Notes under the pieces: generated by a model
What the model was told of the DNA's origin: nothing
Database searches by the model: none
What the model saw: only the letters and a program-made list of their open reading frames with translations
Part shown: in pieces, positions 1 through 6,072 of the stretch
How the letters are laid out: the number at the start of each line of letters is the position of its first letter
Position numbering within the stretch: position 1 is the stretch's first letter
From: Treponema sp.
GTDB taxonomy: Bacteria > Spirochaetota > Spirochaetia > Treponematales > Breznakiellaceae
Assembly (NCBI GenBank): GCA_031257595.1
Contig: JAIROH010000166.1
Location: 1-8,902 of the forward strand
Length of the DNA stretch: 8,902 bases
Reading direction: 5' to 3'
Translations under genes and position numbers: made by a program

Positions 1-1
1 G

Positions 2-583
2 AAAGAATATGATGTAGTTATCCCCCCTCCCCCTGCGAAGAAAGTAGTTTACCGTTTTACTTTTTCCCGCCCCGGTCTTTGCCTCGTTTTGTTCTTCCTC
101 ACTCCACAGCTTCGCGGACAGGCTGCGGAAAAAACTACCGTCGGGGTGGGCTTTGAACTCAATACCATTTCCCTTGTTGGGGTGGCGGGGGGCCTTATCC
201 TCTACAGCGGCTATAACCTTTCGCCGCGCTTTGTCCTGGGGTTCAAAATCGGGGTAAACAGCGATCTTACGCAGATGAACTCCCTCGAAGGGACGGCTTT
301 TTTCCGCTGGTATTACTACACGCGGGGAACCCTCGATTCCGCGGATTATTCCAGCCCGCCTCCCCGTACGGCCTTCTTTGTCCAGGCCGGGGCGGGCGCG
401 GGAGTCTACGGCGGCTTCCTTGACAATCCGCGGGCCCTGCTTATCCGTACTATGGTACTGGGAGAGGCAGCCGCGGGGCTGCGCGTTTATTTCAGGCAGG
501 GCGGCTCGCCGATCTTTTTTGAACCCTTTGTCCGTTACGCGTACCCATCGGGGTTCGGCGCGGGTTTTACCTTTGGAGGATAA
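2..583 (+). CDS. Outer-membrane beta-barrel-like protein, N-terminus outside window
   Basis: The frame is open from base 2 to the TAA at 581-583 and has no ATG or GTG. The only in-frame candidate is a TTG at 89, which has no Shine-Dalgarno and would cut a hydrophobic signal-like stretch in half. I therefore treat the gene as 5'-truncated by the window edge. The visible part has a basic segment (KKVVYRF), a hydrophobic run (GLCLVLFFL) and a possible cleavage point at RGQA/AEK, followed by alternating polar/hydrophobic strands rich in Gly and aromatics (GVGFELN, GLILYSGYNL, FFVQAGAGAGVYGG, GLRVYF, FFEPFVRYAY). That pattern is typical of a small outer-membrane barrel and suggests about eight strands. 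The protein ends in FGAGFTFGG, without the usual terminal Phe. Family unknown. The stop codon is one base before the ATG of the GLUG lipoprotein, so the two are probably co-translated. Alternative: a periplasmic beta-rich protein. Confidence 0.6.
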   Translation, partial: KEYDVVIPPPPAKKVVYRFTFSRPGLCLVLFFLTPQLRGQAAEKTTVGVGFELNTISLVGVAGGLILYSGYNLSPRFVLGFKIGVNSDLTQMNSLEGTAFFRWYYYTRGTLDSADYSSPPPRTAFFVQAGAGAGVYGGFLDNPRALLIRTMVLGEAAAGLRVYFRQGGSPIFFEPFVRYAYPSGFGAGFTFGG

Positions 584-587
584 TATG
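575..587 (+). promoter_or_regulatory. RBS embedded in upstream gene's last codons
   Basis: GGAGGA (575-580) encodes the terminal Gly-Gly of the barrel protein and lies four bases before ATG 585. The upstream stop (581-583) sits between the two. This arrangement fixes the lipoprotein start and implies translational coupling, because ribosomes terminating on the barrel gene release exactly at the next initiation site. Confidence 0.7.
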
Positions 588-2414
588 AAAAGTTCCCTTT
601 TTATTGTCCCCGCCGCGCTGCTCGCCCTGTGCGTTCTGGGCTGCCCCAACCCCTGGCTGAACCGGATGTTCAAGAGGGAACTCCCGGCGTTTCCGGAAGT
701 GTCCGGATGGGCGCTGGTTTCTTCCCAGCGTTCCGGTCTTTCCCACGGGACCTATTATATTACCTACGATTCCGGCGTACCGCAGCTGGTTATACGGCTC
801 AGCCTGAAAAACCTTTCCGGCGGAGTGCTGGATGCCGTTGTAACATGGGAACCCCTTTCCGGACCCTGTGCGCTTACCGTAAGTGTTCCCGTACAGGAAG
901 ACGGCGAACATCTGCGCTTTACCGTTGACGGAACGGCCGCCGGAGACAGATTCCGCCTTAAACCGGCGCTGACCGACGGGGACGGGCGGCATTTTGAACA
1001 TGCCGTGATCTTTGATGTTAGCAACAGGGGCGTGGTGAGTACCGCCGTGGAACTTGCCGCCATTGGAACCGCTCTTGCCGGGGACTATATCCTGACCAAG
1101 GATCTGGCGCTGAACAACTGGACCCCCATCGGGGACGGCAGCGCCTTTACCGGCTCGTTTGAGGGGAACGGCCACACCCTGAACCTCAAGGGTTTTAACC
1201 CCGCCGCTCTGGATGACGCCTGCCTGGGGATCTTCGGGCAGACCAACGGGGCCGATATACAAAACCTTATGATTACCGCGGATTCCGCCCACATAACATT
1301 GACCGGAAGCGGGGACCAGCGATTCGGCCTGGCGGCGGGCTATGCCCAAAACGGGACGCTTGAAAACATTGTTGTTTCCGGAGGAAACCTGGTGGTAGAG
1401 AAACCCGGAGGCGGCGTTTTGGACGGAGGCGGCATAGCGGGGCAGATAGAGACCCAGACAATTTCCGGCTGTACCGTATCGGTCAATCTGGAGATGTATA
1501 ACGCTTCCGAAACAGTACAAACCGGAAGTATCGCGGGCCGTGTTCTGTCCGGCGGGACCGTGGAAAACTGCCGCAGTTACGGAAATGTAAAGTCCGTAGG
1601 CGCCGGAAGCAGCTTAACCACCGCAGGCGGCATAGCGGGATATTGTAACGGCGAGATTCACAGCTGTTCCGCCGATGGAGACATGTATTGTAAGGCATCA
1701 TCTACCGGTAGTGCCATGGCAGGTGGAATAGCAGGATATATTACTGCACTGGGAACAGTCAAGGAGTGTTATGCTTCCGGGAACATAGACGCCGTGGCGC
1801 TCATTGTATCATCCTACGCCGGCGGTATTGCGGGAATGACGTATAGCCGTATCGCCGTTTGTTACAGTACCGGCAATATATCGGCCCAATCCTTTGGTTC
1901 ATCAGCCTGGGCTTACGCCGGCGGCATTGTGGGAAACTCGGGAGACGCATCCAGTGTTGTCGAGTACACCTACGCGGTCGGGAGAATTTCGGCGGTACAT
2001 TCCCATGCTGACGTCAATTGTGACGCGCTGGCGGGCGGCGTGGTCGCCCGTGGCTATACCGGCAGTGTAACCAACCATAACGCGGCCCTTTCAAGAAGCG
2101 TCGCCGCCTCGGTTTCCGGCGGGACCGCCTATGCCCGCCGCGTGCTAGGCAGTAATCAAAGCGGAACCCTTACCGATAACATCGCCTATACTTCGATGAC
2201 CGGGGTAATCGGCTCTTTGGATGTAACGGCGAACGGCCAGGACGGGCTTAGCAGGAGCGGCGCCGAATTGAAAAACCAATCCACCTACGAGGCCCTGGGC
2301 TGGAATTTTACTCCCGGTACGGGGCAATGGAAAATGACGGCGGGATACCCCTATCCGGTACTGCAATGGCAGACCTCGCCGCCGGCAATAGATTCGGTAA
2401 ATGTTATTCCGTAG
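585..2414 (+). CDS. GLUG-repeat surface lipoprotein
   Basis: A 609-residue protein starting at ATG 585. GGAGGA (575-580) lies four bases upstream, which decides against a longer reading with an unrelated N-terminus from 378. Residues 1-20 are a lipoprotein signal peptide ending in V-L-G-C20, a relaxed spirochaetal lipobox. Residues 40-150 form a beta-rich domain I do not recognise. Residues 160-235 resemble the capping segment often found before GLUG arrays (DYILTKDLALNNWTPIGDG, then GSFEGNGHTLNL). From about 246 to 510 there are roughly eight units of 25-35 residues centred on GG-I-A-G (for example 282-286, 348-352, 380-384, 413-417, 446-450), several followed by C/Y-x-S/A-x-G-N. These are GLUG repeats, predicted to build a right-handed beta-solenoid. 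The last units (485-510) are degenerate. The C-terminal LGWNF...YPYPVLQWQ is a common end module of such proteins. Role inferred: surface adhesin or binding protein. No enzymatic motif is seen. Confidence 0.85.
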   Translation: MKSSLFIVPAALLALCVLGCPNPWLNRMFKRELPAFPEVSGWALVSSQRSGLSHGTYYITYDSGVPQLVIRLSLKNLSGGVLDAVVTWEPLSGPCALTVSVPVQEDGEHLRFTVDGTAAGDRFRLKPALTDGDGRHFEHAVIFDVSNRGVVSTAVELAAIGTALAGDYILTKDLALNNWTPIGDGSAFTGSFEGNGHTLNLKGFNPAALDDACLGIFGQTNGADIQNLMITADSAHITLTGSGDQRFGLAAGYAQNGTLENIVVSGGNLVVEKPGGGVLDGGGIAGQIETQTISGCTVSVNLEMYNASETVQTGSIAGRVLSGGTVENCRSYGNVKSVGAGSSLTTAGGIAGYCNGEIHSCSADGDMYCKASSTGSAMAGGIAGYITALGTVKECYASGNIDAVALIVSSYAGGIAGMTYSRIAVCYSTGNISAQSFGSSAWAYAGGIVGNSGDASSVVEYTYAVGRISAVHSHADVNCDALAGGVVARGYTGSVTNHNAALSRSVAASVSGGTAYARRVLGSNQSGTLTDNIAYTSMTGVIGSLDVTANGQDGLSRSGAELKNQSTYEALGWNFTPGTGQWKMTAGYPYPVLQWQTSPPAIDSVNVIP

Positions 2415-2451
2415 TGTTCCGGGCGTTTTTTCTGATTATCATGGGGCATGG

Positions 2452-2867
2452 TTACTCCTGATTCCATGGATTAATAAAAGATAGACCTTCAATATCAGTA
2501 AAATCCTTTGTATTTCGGGTAAGCAATACGAAATGATGCCGCAGACTGTTTGCGGCTATTAGGGAATCAAGAATTGGCAGGGTGCGTTCATGATTTCCAA
2601 CTAATTCACCCCATGTAACCATAGTTTTCTTATCTATATCAATTATCCTTCCCTCAAACCATAGACATACTTTTTCATACCATACGGAAAAACGTGTTTT
2701 TTTAGCATCGTCTTTTGCTCTTTCAATTCCCTTTATAATTTCACCGAGAGTTATAACGCTTATAAACATATTGTTTTGCGACAGGGTGTTTAAAAACGCA
2801 GTGACCTGCGGATGGGGTGTTTTTTACTCAGTTCGGAAAGGACATTAGTATCAATAAGGTAATTCAA
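2452..2867 (-). pseudogene. vapC: PIN-domain toxin (VapC/FitB type), frameshifted near N-terminus
   Basis: PIN ribonucleases of toxin-antitoxin modules cut RNA (often tRNA) using clustered acidic residues. The intact part (from 2769 down to TAA 2452-2454) reads ISVITLGEIIKGIE, then LPILDSLIAANSLRHHFVLLTRNTKDF, carrying the Glu and Asp positions typical of the family. The missing N-terminus is present in another frame. From TTG 2865-2867 it reads MNYLIDTNVLSELSKKHP, with the first catalytic Asp at residue 6, and then hits a stop. The second frame resumes as HPQVTAFLNTLSQNN ahead of MFISV. One extra base near the GGGG/TTTTTT tract (2814-2825 on +) would give a 138-residue PIN protein of normal length. 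The TTG start overlaps the antitoxin end by 17 bases, the usual TA layout. Either a decayed toxin, a sequencing error, or a recoded gene. The region is clearly more AT-rich than its neighbours, suggesting horizontal acquisition. Confidence 0.8.
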
Positions 2868-3129
2868 ACGGAATCGCCCTTTCTGTGATAGATGCGTCCC
2901 GCATCAATACATCATCGTCTTCCAGCGAACCGCGCAAAAAACCAGTCAGGTTTTCCCGGGGCGGAAGAAGTTTTTGATACACATCCGCGGGAATAACAAC
3001 CGCGGTTTCCCTTCCTTTAATTGTAATGGTTTGGGGGAAACGAAGGGCTTTTTCGATGATACGGTTCAAAGGGTTGTCTGCAGCATTGAGCTGCCAGGTA
3101 TTTTCAGTAGTTTCCGTCAGGGCTTCCAT
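2851..3129 (-). CDS. Phd/YefM-family antitoxin
   Basis: A 92-residue protein starting at ATG 3127-3129, with a strong AGGAGG five bases upstream (3135-3140 on +). Residues 12-55 (WQLNAADNPLNRIIEKAL, then ITIKGRETAVVIPADVYQKL) match the Phd/YefM fold. The 'G-R-E-T-A-V-V-I-P-A-D-V-Y' core is the hallmark strand-helix of these DNA-binding antitoxins. Residues 60-92 are acidic and probably wrap the toxin (DDDVLMRDASITERAIPF). Family members repress their own operon and neutralise the partner toxin, so autoregulation is expected. The gene lies directly upstream of, and overlaps, the PIN-toxin frame, forming a two-gene module. The antitoxin frame itself is intact although the toxin frame is broken, as expected if the toxin was lost first or is expressed at low level. 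Confidence 0.85.
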   Translation of the reverse strand: MEALTETTENTWQLNAADNPLNRIIEKALRFPQTITIKGRETAVVIPADVYQKLLPPRENLTGFLRGSLEDDDVLMRDASITERAIPFELPY

Positions 3130-3263
3130 TGTGGCCTCCTGTTAAAAGTTTATCCTGTCGGGCCGGTTTTGCCAATATCCGCTTCCTTTACCGGGATGAT
3201 GGAGGGTCTTGGCCTCTTTCACAGTTTCCTTCTTCGCCACCGACAATAGATATTGAATTCTTT
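3130..3263 (-). other. 134-base spacer between TPR gene and antitoxin, with a tiny ORF
   Basis: The spacer contains the promoter candidate and antitoxin RBS. It also holds a 32-codon frame (3142-3240, GTG start, MAKKETVKEAKTLHHPGKG at its N-terminus) whose TAA lies immediately before the antitoxin RBS. No Shine-Dalgarno precedes that GTG. The frame stays open back to 3354 in a different register from the TPR gene. No convincing terminator hairpin is visible after the TPR gene, so read-through into the toxin-antitoxin module is possible. Confidence 0.3.
3147..3175 (-). promoter_or_regulatory. Possible sigma-70 promoter of the toxin-antitoxin module
   Basis: On the minus strand TTGGCA (3170-3175) is separated by exactly 17 bases from TAAACT (3147-3152). 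These match the -35 and -10 consensus at 5/6 and 4/6 positions. The start point would fall near 3140, at the Shine-Dalgarno itself, leaving an unusually short leader. That weakens the call. Confidence 0.3.
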
Positions 3264-4466
3264 TTACGGGTACCCCTGCCCAACGTCCCTTGCCGGAACG
3301 GTAATCCCATCCAGTACGGGCCTGGAAAGCTGGCTTCCCGCCCTGCCGCTCCATTCGAGGGGACCGCGGTTTGCCAGAAAACTCCAGATTCCCCGCGCCG
3401 CGGCGGATCTGCCGTCGCCGTAGAACGCGTTCCCCAGGTAATACAGAACCATGTAGTAGCCGGAACTTGTCATGTACTGCTCAAGCTCCCGCCGCAGATC
3501 CCTCCTGGATTCGGCAATATCGCGCAGCAGGGTCTCAAGCGTCGTAAAACGGTAGTCGTAACGCTGTTTTTTCAGGGCTTCTATGATAACCGTATTTTGG
3601 ATAAGAAACGAAAAAAGAAGATGCTCAACGGCCCTGTTTTGCCGGTTCGACCGGTAGTAGTAAAGCCCCAAAAGCCTGTGGGCCTTTTCCAGTTCCGCCC
3701 TGTCGTTGCGGTACAAAACCAAAAACCGGTCAAGACCGTTGTTCGCGGCGCTGTTTACCATCATGCTTCTGCCCAGGTTTTCTTCGTTCCAGCTGTCGTC
3801 GGTTTTAAGGATTTCGTTGAGGTTTTTTTCCATCTCAAGATCGTCCCGGCGCAGGGCGGATATATCGGCCATCCGGTAAAGGATATCAAGACCAAACCCG
3901 GATTCTTCAACAAGTTCTTTTTGATCATAGGCTTTTTGGTACTGGGCAAGGGCGATGCCGTATTCCCCCTCGCTGCGGTACACTTCGCCGATCCAGTATT
4001 CGGCTTCGGGGTATTTTTTAAGGCTGCCAAGGCTTTCCAGGGCTTTTTTCGCGGAATTCTGCATGGCCGCTCTGGGAAATTTGTAGTACAGCTCGTTCAG
4101 GGCGGCCGCGGCCGCGGTACGGAATTCCTTCTGGATATAGGTTTCCACAAGACCAAGGTCGTCCCCCAGTCTCCTCACCTCGCGCAGCGAAAGAACGGCG
4201 ATAAGGTCCCGCTCAAGACCCATGTATTTGTTTTCCCGTTCCCTGCGGGCATCCTCAAAACATTGAAGGGCTTCCCCGTACCGGCCTTCACGAAAAAACC
4301 GTTTTCCCTGTTCCAGCTTAAGCCAAAAAGGCTCGGGACTTTGGGCGAAGCCGGAAACGGCGGCAAAACACAGGAAGCACAAAACGAAACAAACGGAGGC
4401 AAAAGAGCGCCGCGGCCTACAGTTTAAGAAGCTCTTCCTCAAACGCCTTGTCAGCATCATCCGCAT
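3264..4466 (-). CDS. Exported TPR-repeat protein
   Basis: A 400-residue protein. ATG 4466 is preceded by AAGGA six bases upstream, which supports this start although it overlaps ispG by 50 bases in another frame. Residues 1-42 form a long Sec signal peptide: Arg/Lys-rich start, hydrophobic SVCFVLCFLCFAAVSGFAQ, likely cleavage after A41 or Q42. The mature part is mostly helical. TPR-like units lie at about 46-79 (GKRFFREGRYGEALQCFEDA), 154-187 (AEYWIGEVYRSEGEYGIAL), 258-290 (AHRLLGLYYYRSNRQNRAVE) and 337-368 (MVLYYLGNAFYGDGRSAAA). TPRs serve as protein-protein scaffolds, so a periplasmic or envelope assembly role is a reasonable inference, but no specific partner is indicated. The Cys at 26, 30 and 33 lie in the hydrophobic core, so lipidation is unlikely. 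It is placed at the end of the V-ATPase/ispG block and likely co-transcribed. Function unknown. Confidence 0.8.
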   Translation of the reverse strand: MRMMLTRRLRKSFLNCRPRRSFASVCFVLCFLCFAAVSGFAQSPEPFWLKLEQGKRFFREGRYGEALQCFEDARRERENKYMGLERDLIAVLSLREVRRLGDDLGLVETYIQKEFRTAAAAALNELYYKFPRAAMQNSAKKALESLGSLKKYPEAEYWIGEVYRSEGEYGIALAQYQKAYDQKELVEESGFGLDILYRMADISALRRDDLEMEKNLNEILKTDDSWNEENLGRSMMVNSAANNGLDRFLVLYRNDRAELEKAHRLLGLYYYRSNRQNRAVEHLLFSFLIQNTVIIEALKKQRYDYRFTTLETLLRDIAESRRDLRRELEQYMTSSGYYMVLYYLGNAFYGDGRSAAARGIWSFLANRGPLEWSGRAGSQLSRPVLDGITVPARDVGQGYP

Positions 4467-5442
4467 TAATAGTCCTTAGCACTTTCCCGTGCCTGAAAAT
4501 CAAAACTTTGTTCCCCGCTCCGGTTATCCCCAGGTCGGCGTGTTTTGCCTCTCCGGGGCCGTTTACCGCGCAGCCCATAACGGCTATGCTCAACGGCTTT
4601 TCCAGGGCGTAAAGCCGCCGCATCCAGCGTTCCGTAAACGCGTGGGTGTCGAAACCGTTTCTGCCGCAGCGGGGGCAGGAAATGATCCGCGCCCCCCCGC
4701 GCGCCCTGGTACAGCCGGCCTCGGCGGCGGCGAAAAGGATTTCCCTCGCGGCAATCACCTCGTTTTCCATCGTGTCGGAAAGCGATACCCGCAGCGTGTC
4801 GCCTATGCCCTCGGTCAACAGCGGCAGCAGGGCCGCCGCGCTCCGTACCGAGCCCGCAACCAGGGGGCCCGCTTCGGTCACCCCGATATGGAGGGGCGCC
4901 GCGTTTTGCTTCCTGAAAAGCCTGTTTGCCTTTATAGTATCGGCAATTCCCGAAGCTTTCATTGATACTACAAAGTCCGTAAAGCCGAATTTGTCAAATA
5001 CGGCAATTTCTTCCAGAGCCGCTTCCACAAGCGCTTCGGCCCTGCCGGTTTTACCCTCTTCAAGCTTTTTCCGCAAGGCCAGAGGAAGGCTTCCCGCGTT
5101 GACGCCGATACGGATCGGGACTTTTTTCGCGGCGGCTTTGGCAAGAACGGCTTCCGTCCGGCTTTTGCCCCCGATATTACCGGGGTTTATACGGAGTTTT
5201 GCTATCGGGAAATCAAGGCAGCGGAGGGCAATGCGGTAATCAAAGTGGATGTCGGCGCAGAGCGGCGTTGAAACCCTGGAAGCAAGGGCTCCCAGGGTTT
5301 CGGCTGTCTTGATGTCGGGAACGGCAAAACGGAGCAGATCACAGCCGATGGCGGAAAGGGCCTCAATCCGCCGAACGATGGCCCTCCCGGCTTCCCCTTC
5401 AAGGTCCTTCGGCAGCAGCGGGGCCTTCCACATCGTCTGCAC
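4417..5442 (-). CDS. ispG: 4-hydroxy-3-methylbut-2-enyl diphosphate synthase (flavodoxin/ferredoxin)
   Basis: IspG (GcpE) converts methylerythritol cyclodiphosphate to HMBPP, the penultimate step of the MEP isoprenoid pathway, in the cytosol with a 4Fe-4S cluster. Counting from GTG 5440-5442 (341 residues): the TIM-barrel part has ADIHFDYRIAL (63-73), LRINPGNIGG (83-92), RIGVNAGSL (111-119), GVTEAGPL (187-194) and EGIGDTLRVSL (211-221). The cluster-binding domain has ISCPRCGRNGFDTHAF with Cys256 and Cys259, then GCAVNGPGEAKHADLG with Cys291 and Glu298, the expected CxxC + C + Glu ligand set. This is the short bacterial form without the large central insert. GTG 5442 is the first canonical start, but family sequence continues upstream in frame for about 25 codons (to about 5517; ends SIGGNNPVA just before VQTMWK), so the true protein is longer. 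It overlaps the TPR gene start by 50 bases and sits directly after atpK. Confidence 0.95.
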   Translation of the reverse strand: MQTMWKAPLLPKDLEGEAGRAIVRRIEALSAIGCDLLRFAVPDIKTAETLGALASRVSTPLCADIHFDYRIALRCLDFPIAKLRINPGNIGGKSRTEAVLAKAAAKKVPIRIGVNAGSLPLALRKKLEEGKTGRAEALVEAALEEIAVFDKFGFTDFVVSMKASGIADTIKANRLFRKQNAAPLHIGVTEAGPLVAGSVRSAAALLPLLTEGIGDTLRVSLSDTMENEVIAAREILFAAAEAGCTRARGGARIISCPRCGRNGFDTHAFTERWMRRLYALEKPLSIAVMGCAVNGPGEAKHADLGITGAGNKVLIFRHGKVLRTINADDADKAFEEELLKL

Positions 5443-5513
5443 GGCGACGGGATTGTTCCCGCCTATCGAGACGGGCCGCGCTCCGCCGGAAGCGGTGAAA
5501 GAAACCGTACGCT

Positions 5514-5951
5514 TTAGAGGCTGATCATCGAAAGAACCATCGCGAAAATCGCGACGGTCTCGCAGACGCCGACTATCATCATATAGTTGGCAAAACCCTT
5601 GCCGGTTTCCCCCGCGGCGTCGGCGCCGGCGGCCCCGGCCTTTCCCTGGGCGATCGCGGAAAACGCCATCGCAAGCCCCGACGCGATGCCGATACCGAGG
5701 TACAAGAGGCCGTTATCCGGGCTCGCCACGGCCGCGGGTTTCATAAACAGAAAACCCAGAATATAGCCGTAGAAGGTCTGCGTTAAAGGCGCCCCGCCGA
5801 AAACAAGCAGGGTCATGGGGGCCGGTTTGTTGCCTATGTAGCACTTTTTCCACGCGCCGATGACCGCCTGGCCGGCAATGCCGATCCCGATTGCCGAGCC
5901 AATCGCGGCAATACCCATTACAATACCGGCGCCTATGAAGCCTAAATTCAT
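5514..5951 (-). CDS. atpK: V-type ATP synthase subunit K (proteolipid ring)
   Basis: A 145-residue membrane protein forming the rotating c-ring of the V-type ATPase. I start it at ATG 5949-5951, preceded by AGGAG seven bases upstream. A longer reading from TTG 5993 would add a hydrophilic tail and has AGGAG abutting the TTG with no spacing. Four helices in two hairpins: about 3-25 (Gly/Ala/Ile-rich), 45-70, 81-103 and 121-144. Glu131 in helix 4 (GVCETVAIFAMVL) is the ion-carrying carboxylate. The matching position in helix 2 is Gln58 (GAPLTQTFYG), so only one hairpin carries the ion, as in other V-type 16 kDa proteolipids. The position after subunit I matches the spirochaete and chlamydial operon order. 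Ion type (H+ or Na+) cannot be fixed here, though Gln in helix 2 occurs in Na+-type rings too. The TAA at 5514-5516 overlaps the in-frame upstream extension of ispG. Confidence 0.93.
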   Translation of the reverse strand: MNLGFIGAGIVMGIAAIGSAIGIGIAGQAVIGAWKKCYIGNKPAPMTLLVFGGAPLTQTFYGYILGFLFMKPAAVASPDNGLLYLGIGIASGLAMAFSAIAQGKAGAAGADAAGETGKGFANYMMIVGVCETVAIFAMVLSMISL

Positions 5952-5970
5952 ACCTTTTCTCCTATTTTGA

Positions 5971-5995
5971 AGTTCCCGGACCAGCCGGGACAACT
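5971..5995 (-). promoter_or_regulatory. Hairpin in the atpI-atpK spacer, upstream of the atpK RBS
   Basis: TCCCGG (5974-5979) and CCGGGA (5985-5990) pair around a 5-base loop. Outer AGT/ACT bases extend the stem past a small bulge. The stem ends about 6 bases before the AGGAG of atpK on the minus strand and has no U-run after it, so it is not a terminator. It lies in the only sizeable spacer (121 bases) in this operon, just before the subunit needed in many copies per complex. It may stabilise the downstream mRNA or shape initiation. Function is inference. Confidence 0.45.
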
Positions 5996-6072
5996 CCTTT
6001 CAATAAAATGAGCTTCCGAAAAGAAACTCCCAAAACCGCCCGCATGGACGGCAATCCACCCCGCGTTCCGAA

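Noticed and set aside
378..584. 69-codon N-terminal extension of the GLUG lipoprotein
   Set aside because: It overlaps the barrel gene out of frame and would bury the lipoprotein signal peptide. ATG 585 has its own RBS.
567..1520. 317-codon open frame on the minus strand across the GLUG gene
   Set aside because: Antisense shadow of a clearly coding gene. It has no recognisable domain and no RBS context.
2415..2451. Possible bidirectional terminator between the converging GLUG and toxin genes
   Set aside because: There is a T-run (cgttttttc), but I could not find a stem of useful length before it on either strand.
3129..4427. 432-codon open frame on the plus strand opposite the TPR gene
   Set aside because: Composition is Val/Phe/Pro/Lys-rich, as expected from reading a helical gene backwards. 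No domain is seen, and the minus-strand gene has a signal peptide and TPRs.
5514..5993. Longer atpK starting at TTG 5993
   Set aside because: The Shine-Dalgarno abuts the TTG with no spacing, and the added residues are hydrophilic and not part of a proteolipid. ATG 5951 has ideal spacing.
5962..6045. 27-residue ORF in the atpI-atpK spacer ending just before the atpK RBS
   Set aside because: It has no Shine-Dalgarno, and its sequence spans the hairpin. Probably a chance frame.
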